From: an uncultured Bacteroides sp.
GTDB taxonomy: Bacteria > Bacteroidota > Bacteroidia > Bacteroidales > Bacteroidaceae
Length of the DNA: 7,458 nt
Direction: 5' to 3'
Assembly: GCA_902472795.1 (NCBI GenBank)
Contig: CABROZ010000108.1
Coordinates: 1-7,458, forward strand
Positions within the stretch are counted from its first letter, which is position 1, and every line of letters starts with the position of its first letter. The position numbers and the translations under genes were made by a program. This document shows positions 1-5,567 of the stretch, piece after piece. The notes beneath the pieces were generated by a model that saw only the letters and a program-made list of their open reading frames with translations, made no database searches and had not been told where the DNA came from.

Positions 1-5
1 GAAAC

Positions 6-79
6 ACTTGCACGGCTCGCGAGCCACACTTGTACCGCTCGCGAGCCGTGCAAGCATTCCACAGGAGCCATACAAGTGT
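6..79. repeat. GC-rich inverted/direct repeat cluster at the left edge
   Basis: Positions 7-23 (CTTGCACGGCTCGCGAG) and 38-54 form a perfect 17-bp inverted repeat with a 14-nt spacer. The same DNA also reads as two tandem units of 22 bp (6-27 and 28-49, 18 of 22 identical), each carrying the 8-bp palindrome CTCGCGAG. A third partial element in inverted orientation follows: TACAAGTGT at 71-79 is the exact reverse complement of 26-34. This looks like an intergenic REP-like palindromic repeat. It starts within a few bases of the window edge, so further units may lie to the left. No coding potential is evident. The function is unknown; a transcript from either strand would fold strongly. Confidence 0.75.
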
Positions 80-167
80 CGCTCCCCGCGGGCTCGTCCC
101 CCTCCATCCTCCGCCTTCTCCCCATAAAAAACTCCGTGAAAACTCTGTGTCCGCTGGGATGTTCTTC

Positions 168-222
168 TTTCACCTTTCAACGTAAGCAACTATCCATCAA
201 CGGTTTGCGTTGAAACGTGAAA
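168..222. repeat. 15-bp inverted repeat with one mismatch
   Basis: TTTCACCTTTCAACG at 168-182 is matched by its reverse complement at 208-222 with one mismatch out of 15, around a 25-nt spacer (183-207). An inner pairing GCAA/TTGC (186-189 with 205-208) could extend the hairpin. It lies in the gene-free stretch downstream of rfbB, which has no other gene-like content. It may be a dispersed intergenic element or an RNA hairpin. No flanking direct duplication that would suggest insertion is obvious. Confidence 0.55.
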
Positions 223-263
223 TTGAAAACGACTTGCGAAACTTAAAACAGGATATATACAAT

Positions 264-310
264 GCGGGTGGGTCAAAATAAAGGTACCACTTTCATTTTG
301 ACCCACCCGC
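264..310 (-). terminator. Long hairpin just downstream of rfbB (possible transcription end)
   Basis: GCGGGTGGGTCAAAAT at 264-279 is perfectly complementary to 295-310, with a 15-nt centre that can pair further (GGT with ACC around 284-290). It begins 15 nt past the rfbB stop, where an end-of-operon structure is expected. It is not a textbook intrinsic terminator: on the minus strand the stem is followed by ATTGTATATAT rather than a run of T, and the T run instead precedes the stem. It could be a 3'-end stabilising hairpin, a weak terminator, or a small dispersed palindromic repeat. Confidence 0.4.
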
Positions 311-325
311 AAAAAGAGACCGGAT

Positions 326-1465
326 TCAGCGCTTGCCGTACATCCGTTCGTAATAGTTCTGATAGTCGCCGCTGGTTACTTCTTCAACCCAGGCCTGATT
401 GTTCAGATACCATTCGATGGTCTTCACAATACCGACTTCGAACTTCGTTTCAGGATACCAGCCCAAAGCATTGGTAATCTTGGTGGGATCGATGGCGTAA
501 CGCTGGTCGTGCCCCAGACGGTCCTTAACAAAAGTAATCAGGTCTTCGTTGATCCAGCTGATGTCAATCTGACCGTCGGCGCCCTTCACCTGTTTCTTCA
601 ATACCTGGCGGTATTCGGGCTTCTCGGTCATCAGGCGATGGATGGTGGCGATGGTCAGCTTCACAATCTCCAGATTGGTCTTTTCGTTGTGGCCGCCTAC
701 ATTATAGACTTCACCATCGACGCCTTTGCGCACCACGAGGTCGATGGCCTTGCAATGGTCTTCCACGTAGAGCCAGTCGCGCACGTTGCTTCCGTCACCA
801 TAGACAGGTAGCTTCTTGCCTTCAAGGATATTCTTGATAATCAACGGAATCAGTTTTTCGGGGAAGTGATACGGACCGTAATTGTTGGAGCAGCGGGTGA
901 TGGTCACCGGCATCTTGTAAGTATCGTGATAAGCCATCACCACCAAGTCGGCACTGGTCTTGCTGGCACTGTACGGACTGTGCGGACAGAGAGGAGTGGT
1001 TTCGGTGAAATAGCCTTCGGCTCCCAACGAACCATATACCTCGTCAGTCGATACCTGATGATAGCGCACACCCTTGCGCCAGGTGGGATAGCCAAACTCG
1101 TCCTTGCCGGTCACCCAGGCACGGCGGGCAGCATCCAGCAGGTTCTGCGTACCCAGAATGTTGGTTTGCAGGAACAATTGCGGATTTTCGATGCTGCGGT
1201 CCACGTGGCTCTCGGCAGCGAAGTTCACTACATAATCGAATTTGTATTCGGCAAACAGACGGTCGGCCAACTGGCGGTCGCAAATGTCGCCTTTCACAAA
1301 GAAGCAGCGCTCGTTGTCGATGTCAGCTGCAATGGTACCCAAGTTTCCGGCATAAGTCAACGCATCCAGAATGACAACTTTGATGTCGTTGTGCTTAGCC
1401 AGAATATATTTAATGTAATTTGCTCCGATAAACCCGGCAGCACCGGTTACAAGATATGTCTTCAT
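326..1465 (-). CDS. rfbB: dTDP-glucose 4,6-dehydratase (RmlB/RfbB)
   Basis: This cytosolic enzyme converts dTDP-glucose to dTDP-4-keto-6-deoxyglucose, the second step towards dTDP-L-rhamnose and other deoxysugars of surface polysaccharides. The 379-residue protein is an extended short-chain dehydrogenase/reductase. It has the NAD-binding GAAGFIG at residues 8-14, the STDEVYG motif with catalytic Thr140-Asp141-Glu142, and the Tyr165-x-x-x-Lys169 pair in YSASK. RCSNNYGPYHFPEK, a typical dehydratase segment, follows. It is slightly longer than the roughly 355-360 residues of enterobacterial RmlB because of extra segments around residues 115-135 and 280-315; my recollection is that Bacteroides homologues share these. 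It begins 150 bp downstream of rfbA on the same strand. I see no sigma-ABfr promoter in that gap, so it is probably transcribed from the rfbA promoter. The start ATG is preceded by AT-rich sequence with no clear Shine-Dalgarno, as usual in this phylum. Confidence 0.97.
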   Translation of the reverse strand: MKTYLVTGAAGFIGANYIKYILAKHNDIKVVILDALTYAGNLGTIAADIDNERCFFVKGDICDRQLADRLFAEYKFDYVVNFAAESHVDRSIENPQLFLQTNILGTQNLLDAARRAWVTGKDEFGYPTWRKGVRYHQVSTDEVYGSLGAEGYFTETTPLCPHSPYSASKTSADLVVMAYHDTYKMPVTITRCSNNYGPYHFPEKLIPLIIKNILEGKKLPVYGDGSNVRDWLYVEDHCKAIDLVVRKGVDGEVYNVGGHNEKTNLEIVKLTIATIHRLMTEKPEYRQVLKKQVKGADGQIDISWINEDLITFVKDRLGHDQRYAIDPTKITNALGWYPETKFEVGIVKTIEWYLNNQAWVEEVTSGDYQNYYERMYGKR

Positions 1466-1578
1466 TTTATGAATGAAAAATTAATAATGAATATAAGTAT
1501 TTAGTTCCTTCGTTTTCGAGTCTGTAAGTTCATCAGTTACTGTTCCACATTACTTCATAAACCTACGCACTTGCCAAC

Positions 1579-1613
1579 TCCCCCCTCTCCCTGGGAGAGG
1601 GGCCGGGGTGAGG
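1579..1613. repeat. REP-like GC-rich palindrome between rfbA and rfbB
   Basis: CCCCTCTCCC at 1582-1591 and GGGAGAGGGG at 1593-1602 form a perfect 10-bp inverted repeat around one T, followed by the asymmetric tail CCGGGGTGAGG. From general familiarity, palindromes of this form (CCTCACCCCGGCCCC with an inverted TCTCCC/GGGAGA core) recur in many bacterial genomes as dispersed intergenic repeats; I could not check this. It lies immediately after the rfbA stop (1616-1618). On the minus strand the stem is not followed by a T run, so it is not a standard terminator. It could shield the 3' end of rfbA mRNA or reduce transcription into rfbB. Confidence 0.7.
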
Positions 1614-1615
1614 CT

Positions 1616-2488
1616 TTACCTGTGCGACTCTGCCAATTCCATCAGATATTTGCCGTACTCCGTCTTGCCCAGCTGCTCTCCCAGATGATAGAGCTGATCT
1701 ACATTGATCCAACCCTTACGCCATGCAATCTCCTCGATGCAGCTTACGCGGAAGCCCTGACGGTTCTGAATGGTAGCTACGAAATTGCTTGCTTCGAGCA
1801 GGCTGTCGCAATTGCCGGTATCGAGCCAGGCAAAACCACGTCCGAAGAGTTCCACACGCAACGTACCTTCTTCGAGATAGAGACGGTTCAAATCGGTAAT
1901 CTCGTATTCGCCACGGGCCGAAGGCTTCAGGCTCGCTGCCTTCTCGGTAACGGTAGCGTCGTAAAAGTAAAGACCGGGAACGGCATAGTTGCTTTTGGGC
2001 ACTGCCGGCTTTTCTTCAAGAGAAATCGCTTTGCCGTCGGCATCGAACTCGACAACCCCATACGCACGCGGATCTTTCACATAATAACCGAAGATGCAGG
2101 CACCCTTCTCAATGGAAGCAGCACGCTTCAGCATGGCCGAAAAGCCCTGACCATAGAACATGTTATCGCCCAGAATCAGACAACCCGGTTCGCCATTCAG
2201 AAAATCGGCTCCCAGCACAAAAGCCTGTGCCAGTCCGTTGGGCTGCTCCTGTATCTTATAAGAAAAGGACATTCCCAGTTCCTCGCCTGTACCCAGCAAG
2301 TCGCGGAACATCGGCAAATCGCGCGGAGTAGAAATAATCAGTACCTCACGAATACCGGCTAACATCAATGTAGAGAGAGGATAGTAGATCATAGGTTTGT
2401 CATAAACAGGCATAATCTGCTTGGAAATGGCCTTTGACAACGGATAAAGACGAGTGGCACTGCCACCGGCAAGAATAATTCCTTTCAT
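1616..2488 (-). CDS. rfbA: Glucose-1-phosphate thymidylyltransferase (RmlA/RfbA)
   Basis: This enzyme joins glucose-1-phosphate and dTTP to give dTDP-glucose and pyrophosphate, the first and usually feedback-controlled step of the dTDP-deoxyhexose pathway. The 290-residue length matches the family (about 290). The N-terminal nucleotide-binding signature GGSATRL spans residues 8-14, with KQIMPVYDKPM at 23-33. The metal-binding aspartates are visible as Asp108 in LILGDNMFYG and Asp223 in WLDTG, matching Asp110 and Asp225 of well-studied homologues. The loop has Ala11 where many enzymes have Gly; I believe this is common in Bacteroidetes. It is the first gene of a two-gene minus-strand unit with rfbB. 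rfbC and rfbD, often found alongside, are absent from this window. A clear promoter lies about 90 bp upstream (2578-2608). The start is supported by the conserved MKGIILAGG N-terminus. Confidence 0.97.
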   Translation of the reverse strand: MKGIILAGGSATRLYPLSKAISKQIMPVYDKPMIYYPLSTLMLAGIREVLIISTPRDLPMFRDLLGTGEELGMSFSYKIQEQPNGLAQAFVLGADFLNGEPGCLILGDNMFYGQGFSAMLKRAASIEKGACIFGYYVKDPRAYGVVEFDADGKAISLEEKPAVPKSNYAVPGLYFYDATVTEKAASLKPSARGEYEITDLNRLYLEEGTLRVELFGRGFAWLDTGNCDSLLEASNFVATIQNRQGFRVSCIEEIAWRKGWINVDQLYHLGEQLGKTEYGKYLMELAESHR

Positions 2489-2572
2489 ATTTCAGTTCTT
2501 AGGTTTTATAAATATCAACGGGAGAATAAAATAAGAAGGAGGACAAAGCCCCACGGCTCTTGGTGCTATTCA
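2489..2572 (-). promoter_or_regulatory. rfbA leader (5' untranslated region) with possible hairpin
   Basis: If transcription starts a few bases past the -7 element ending at 2578, the rfbA mRNA has an untranslated leader of roughly 80 nt. It contains a GC-rich patch at about 2547-2567 that can fold: on the minus strand AGCACC can pair with GGGGCT with one mismatch, and alternatively AGCC with GGCT. The rest is A/T-rich. I recognise no known riboswitch, and there is no T run after the hairpin to make an attenuator. The start coordinate of the RNA is inferred. Confidence 0.35.
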
Positions 2573-2577
2573 AGACG

Positions 2578-2608
2578 CAAAGGTAACGAAATTTAGTTGG
2601 AGGACAAA
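2578..2608 (-). promoter_or_regulatory. sigma-ABfr-type promoter of rfbA-rfbB
   Basis: Read on the minus strand, TTTG (2608-2605), a 19-nt spacer and TACCTTTG (2585-2578) match the Bacteroides primary promoter consensus TTTG-N19-21-TAnnTTTG exactly. It points into rfbA, whose ATG lies about 90 bp downstream, and is the only good promoter seen for the rfbA-rfbB pair. Confidence 0.8.
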
Positions 2609-2743
2609 ATTAAAAGATTAAAAAAATCGACCATCTAATAATGGATTACGACAGAAGAAAGATAGAATAAATCATGCTTTTTTGTTAAAATCCGCTTCAA
2701 CCCTCAAAAGTATGTTATAAAACACAAGCTTTTCTACAGAAGA
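2609..2743. other. AT-rich spacer between two divergent promoters
   Basis: This 135-bp stretch lies between the rfbA promoter (minus) and the small-RNA promoter (plus). It is A/T-rich, and I see no credible open reading frame, repeat or terminator. With its flanks it makes up most of the gene-free region 2489-2887. It may hold operator sites or curved A-tract DNA, but nothing specific can be supported. Confidence 0.4.
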
Positions 2744-2774
2744 TTTGCAGGTTACAGAAAAGGCCGTACCTTTG
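2744..2774 (+). promoter_or_regulatory. sigma-ABfr-type promoter driving a candidate small RNA
   Basis: TTTG at 2744-2747, a 19-nt spacer and TACCTTTG at 2767-2774 form an exact match to the Bacteroides promoter consensus on the plus strand. No protein gene lies downstream on this strand for several hundred bases, and an intrinsic terminator begins 44 nt later. The promoter is therefore best explained by a short non-coding transcript. Confidence 0.8.
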
Positions 2775-2779
2775 CAATG

Positions 2780-2842
2780 TGTTTTTCATAGTATTAGATT
2801 TAAGGTTAACAAAGATTGGAGTACGGCGGTACTCCTTTTTTT
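2780..2842 (+). ncRNA. Candidate small RNA of about 60 nt
   Basis: The region is bounded by an exact promoter match (2744-2774) and a strong intrinsic terminator (2818-2842), giving a predicted transcript of about 60-65 nt; the start is inferred to within a few bases. The body before the terminator, about 38 nt, is A/U-rich and probably single-stranded. It includes UUUUUCAUAG, then AUUUAAGG and GUUAAC (2805-2810), which could act as a pairing seed. The only ATG near the 5' end (2777) opens a three-codon frame, so it does not look like an mRNA. It is convergent with the phosphoesterase gene, whose stop is 46 nt past the RNA end. The sequence seems familiar to me as a recurring Bacteroides intergenic element, and multi-copy small RNA families (such as FopS in B. 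thetaiotaomicron) have been described. I cannot assign it to a named family from sequence alone. Confidence 0.65.
2818..2842 (+). terminator. Intrinsic terminator of the candidate small RNA
   Basis: GGAGTAC (2818-2824), loop GGCG (2825-2828) and GTACTCC (2829-2835) form a perfect 7-bp stem followed directly by seven T (2836-2842). The T run is on the plus-strand side only, so it ends plus-strand transcription. No plus-strand protein gene lies upstream in the window, which supports its assignment to the short RNA. Confidence 0.88.
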
Positions 2843-2887
2843 ATGCCCGTACCCGAAGGCAGACACCCCGCACACACCGCCACCCCA

Positions 2888-3385
2888 CTACTTCCGGTCT
2901 GCCAGTTCGATGACTTCCAAATCGCGGAACGTACCATTGTCTATCACAAAACGCACCAACGTACGCACTTTGTGAAACCCGCTGATGCCTGCCGCTCCCG
3001 GATTGATGTGGAGCAGATCGAGCGTCTTGTCATACTTCACTTTCAGAATATGCGAATGTCCGCTGACGAACAGCTTGGGCGGATGAACCAGTATGCTGCC
3101 CCGTATGGAAGGATCGTACTTGCCGGGGTAACCGCCGATATGTTTCATCAGCACTTCCGCCCCCTCGACCGTAAAGCGCAATGTCTGCGGATAAAGCCGG
3201 CGGATGTCCTGCCCGTCAATGTTTCCATACACAGCCCGGAAGGGACGGAAAGCAGCCAACTTCTGTGCCACCTCCAACGAACCGATGTCGCCGGCATGCC
3301 AGATTTCGTCGCACGGTTCAAAGTACTGCAGATACCGCTCATCCCAATAAGCATGGGTATCCGATAATAAACCTATTTTCACCAT
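2888..3385 (-). CDS. YfcE/MJ0936-type metallophosphoesterase
   Basis: This is a 165-residue cytosolic protein of the calcineurin-like metallophosphoesterase superfamily, small YfcE/MJ0936 branch (Metallophos_2). Family members are dimetal phosphodiesterases with activity on model substrates; natural substrates are mostly unknown. All metal-ligand motifs are present: SDTH (Asp9, His11), HAGDIG (Asp33), GNID (Asn55), His82 in MKHIGG, and GHSH (His110, His112). NPGA at 128-131 is the usual family C-terminal motif. The length fits the family (about 160-185), and there is no signal peptide. The ATG is supported by the MVKIGLLSDTH N-terminus and a promoter about 20 bp upstream. It is divergent from ppk1 with only 54 bp between, and the promoters interlock, hinting at linked control with phosphate metabolism. 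No terminator is evident on its own strand in the 45 bp after its stop. Confidence 0.92.
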   Translation of the reverse strand: MVKIGLLSDTHAYWDERYLQYFEPCDEIWHAGDIGSLEVAQKLAAFRPFRAVYGNIDGQDIRRLYPQTLRFTVEGAEVLMKHIGGYPGKYDPSIRGSILVHPPKLFVSGHSHILKVKYDKTLDLLHINPGAAGISGFHKVRTLVRFVIDNGTFRDLEVIELADRK

Positions 3386-3391
3386 AGTTTC

Positions 3392-3422
3392 TTTGTTTAT
3401 TAGACAAAGGTAGCTATTTTTG
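3392..3422 (+). promoter_or_regulatory. sigma-ABfr-type promoter of ppk1
   Basis: TTTG at 3392-3395, a 19-nt spacer and TATTTTTG at 3415-3422 match the Bacteroides promoter consensus on the plus strand. The predicted start lies only about 10 nt before the ppk1 ATG at 3440, giving a very short leader. It overlaps the oppositely directed promoter at 3405-3435. Confidence 0.75.
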
Positions 3423-3435
3423 TATAAAACTTAAA
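3405..3435 (-). promoter_or_regulatory. sigma-ABfr-type promoter of the metallophosphoesterase
   Basis: Read on the minus strand, TTTA (3435-3432, one change from TTTG), a 19-nt spacer and TACCTTTG (3412-3405) fit the Bacteroides consensus. The predicted start is about 12-16 nt before the ATG at 3385. Its -7 element is separated from the ppk1 -7 element by only two bases, so polymerase could not occupy both promoters at once. Confidence 0.68.
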
Positions 3436-3439
3436 GCTC

Positions 3440-5491
3440 ATGGAAAACAGATATTTCAAGCGCGACATCAGTTGGCTGTCATTCAACTATCGCGTACTGC
3501 TCGAAGCCGAGGACGACAGTCTGCCCCTCTACGAACGCATCAATTTCATTTCCATCTATTCGTCCAACTTAGAAGAGTTCTACAAAATACGTGTGGCCGA
3601 CCACAAAGCCATTGCCTCCGGAGTCACCCTAAGCGACGAAGAGAGCAAACAGTCGGCAACCGAATTAGTAGAAGAAATCAACCGGGAAGTCAACCGCCAA
3701 TTAGAAGAACGTATCCGCATCTATGAGAAAAAGATTCTGCCCGCACTGAAGAAGAACCACATCATATTCTACCAAAGCCGTAACGTAGAGCCTTTCCACC
3801 AGGACTTCGTACGCCGCTTCTTCCGCGAAGAGATATTCCCCTACTTAGCTCCGGTGCCCGTGAGCAAAGACAAAGTCATCTCCTTCCTGCGCGACAACCG
3901 CCTGTATCTGGCCGTCCGCCTGTTTCCCAAGCACGCTCCTGCCCAACCCGAATATTTCGTCATGAAACTGCCCTACAGCAAGGTGCCGCGCTTCATCGAA
4001 CTGCCACGTCAGGGCAACGACTATTACCTGATGTTCATCGAAGACATCATCAAGGCGAACATCGACACCATCTTCCCCGGCTACAACGTGGACAGCAGCT
4101 ACTGCATCAAGATATCACGCGATGCCGACATCCTGATAGACGATACGGCCAATACGTCGGAGATCATCGAACAGGTGAAGACCAAGATCAAAAAACGCAA
4201 GATAGGAGCCGTATGCCGTTTCGTCTATGACCGTGCCATGCCGCAGGACTTCCTGGACTTTCTGATAGACGCCTACCGCATCGACCGGAACGAATTAGTG
4301 CCGGGCGACAAGCATCTGAATATGGAAGACCTGAATCACCTGCCCAACCCCAACAAGAAACTGCTTCCCATCCGAAAGCCTCAGCCCATGAAGCTGACCT
4401 GCCTGGACGAACGCGAATCCATCTTCCACTATATCGAAAAGAAAGACCTGCTGCTGCACTACCCCTATCATGCTTTCGACCACTTCATCCACTTTCTGTA
4501 CGAAGCCGTACACGAACCGACCGTACGCGAAATCATGGTGACGCAATACCGCGTAGCAGAAAACTCCAACGTCATCAACACTCTGATAGCCGCGGCACAG
4601 AACGGGAAGAAAGTCACCGTCTTCGTTGAACTGAAAGCCCGTTTCGATGAAGAGAACAACCTGGCTACCGCCGAAATGATGCAGAATGCCGGCATCAACA
4701 TCATCTACAGCATACCCAAGCTGAAAGTGCATGCCAAAGTGGCCCTTGTGCTGAGGCGCGACCCTCAGGGGCACAAAATGACAAGCTATGCCTACATCAG
4801 CACAGGCAACTTCAACGAAAAGACCGCGACCCTGTATGCCGACAGCGGCCTCTTCACCAGCAACCCCCGATTAGTCAATGACCTGCACAACCTGTTCCGC
4901 ACCCTGCAAGGGAAAAAACAGCACCCGAAGTTCAACCTGCTGCTTGTGGCACAGTTCAACCTCATCCCCGAACTGAACCGGCTTATCGACCACGAGATAG
5001 AACTGGCCAAGCACGGCAAAGGAGGACGCATCATCCTGAAGATGAACGCCCTGCAAGACCCGGCCATGATAGACCGCCTGTACGAAGCCTCGCAAGCCGG
5101 CGTCGAGATAGACCTCATCGTGCGCGGCATCTGCTGCCTCATCCCCGGACAGGAATACAGCCGCCACATACGCATCACCCGCATCGTCGATACCTTCCTG
5201 GAGCATGCCCGCATCTGGTACTTCGGCAACGGCGGAAAGCCCAAACTGTTCCTGGGTTCGCCCGACTGGATGCGCCGCAACCTGTACCGCCGCATCGAAG
5301 CCGTCACTCCGATACTGGACCCCGACCTGAAACAGGAACTGACGGACCTGCTCTCCATACAGCTGTCGGACAAACGGAAAGCCTGTTTTGTCGATGACAA
5401 ACTGCGCAACTGCTGGAAATCGCCCCACCCGCAAAAGGAGAAGATACGTTCGCAATACACTTTCTATGAATACTTAAAGGACAAATTGTAA
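3440..5491 (+). CDS. ppk1: Polyphosphate kinase 1 (PPK1)
   Basis: PPK1 reversibly transfers the ATP gamma-phosphate to a growing polyphosphate chain, typically at the inner face of the membrane. The 683 residues compare with 688 in E. coli, and the layout should be the same: N domain (about 1-105), H domain (about 106-318), then two phospholipase-D-like domains C1 and C2. Asn43 in YSSNLEEF, Arg371 in QYRVAENS and Arg401 in ELKARFDEENN match E. coli Asn45, Arg375 and Arg405. His431 in KVHAK matches the autophosphorylated His435, and His589 in FLEHARIW matches His592. Position 452, in YAYISTGNFNEKTA, is Tyr where E. coli has His454, with a two-residue longer loop before it. The start follows a promoter about 18 bp upstream, and the N-terminus aligns with the family. 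Downstream, after 76 bp without a clear terminator, lies the phosphate permease gene, so the two may be co-transcribed. Confidence 0.96.
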   Translation: MENRYFKRDISWLSFNYRVLLEAEDDSLPLYERINFISIYSSNLEEFYKIRVADHKAIASGVTLSDEESKQSATELVEEINREVNRQLEERIRIYEKKILPALKKNHIIFYQSRNVEPFHQDFVRRFFREEIFPYLAPVPVSKDKVISFLRDNRLYLAVRLFPKHAPAQPEYFVMKLPYSKVPRFIELPRQGNDYYLMFIEDIIKANIDTIFPGYNVDSSYCIKISRDADILIDDTANTSEIIEQVKTKIKKRKIGAVCRFVYDRAMPQDFLDFLIDAYRIDRNELVPGDKHLNMEDLNHLPNPNKKLLPIRKPQPMKLTCLDERESIFHYIEKKDLLLHYPYHAFDHFIHFLYEAVHEPTVREIMVTQYRVAENSNVINTLIAAAQNGKKVTVFVELKARFDEENNLATAEMMQNAGINIIYSIPKLKVHAKVALVLRRDPQGHKMTSYAYISTGNFNEKTATLYADSGLFTSNPRLVNDLHNLFRTLQGKKQHPKFNLLLVAQFNLIPELNRLIDHEIELAKHGKGGRIILKMNALQDPAMIDRLYEASQAGVEIDLIVRGICCLIPGQEYSRHIRITRIVDTFLEHARIWYFGNGGKPKLFLGSPDWMRRNLYRRIEAVTPILDPDLKQELTDLLSIQLSDKRKACFVDDKLRNCWKSPHPQKEKIRSQYTFYEYLKDKL

Positions 5492-5567
5492 CACGGTTGT
5501 AATATGTATGACATTTCCATGCAACAAAAATGCCGTTTCTTTGCGGCCAAATAAAATACAATAGTTC

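Noticed and set aside
6..49. CRISPR-like repeat
   Set aside because: Two adjacent 22-bp units with no unique spacers of regular length and no cas genes; it is a palindromic tandem element.
866..2362. Long plus-strand open frames opposite rfbB (866-1504) and rfbA (1571-2362)
   Set aside because: They are antisense to genes with intact catalytic motifs, show no recognisable protein features and have no promoter; they reflect codon bias of the real genes.
2489..2835. Base pairing between the candidate small RNA and the rfbA leader
   Set aside because: The best match I found by eye is about five bases (AGGTT with AACCT), no better than chance.
2489..2890. Invertible promoter of the kind that controls Bacteroides capsule loci
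   Set aside because: No matching inverted repeats were found flanking the rfbA promoter, and no recombinase gene is in the window.
2745..3367. Plus-strand open frames starting at 2745 and 2816
   Set aside because: They run through the small-RNA promoter or its terminator and then antisense through the phosphoesterase gene; nothing supports translation.
5514..5543. Possible promoter for the PiT gene (TTTC, 18 nt, TTTCTTTG)
   Set aside because: Both elements deviate from consensus (the key TA is TT and TTTG is TTTC) and the spacing is 18 nt, so it was too weak to list.
5532..5547. Hairpin GCCG...CGGC between ppk1 and the PiT gene as a terminator
   Set aside because: Only a 4-bp stem with an 8-nt loop and no following T run.
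4295..5561. Minus-strand open frames opposite ppk1
   Set aside because: They overlap a confidently identified PPK1 coding region, carry no recognisable motifs and are mutually overlapping.
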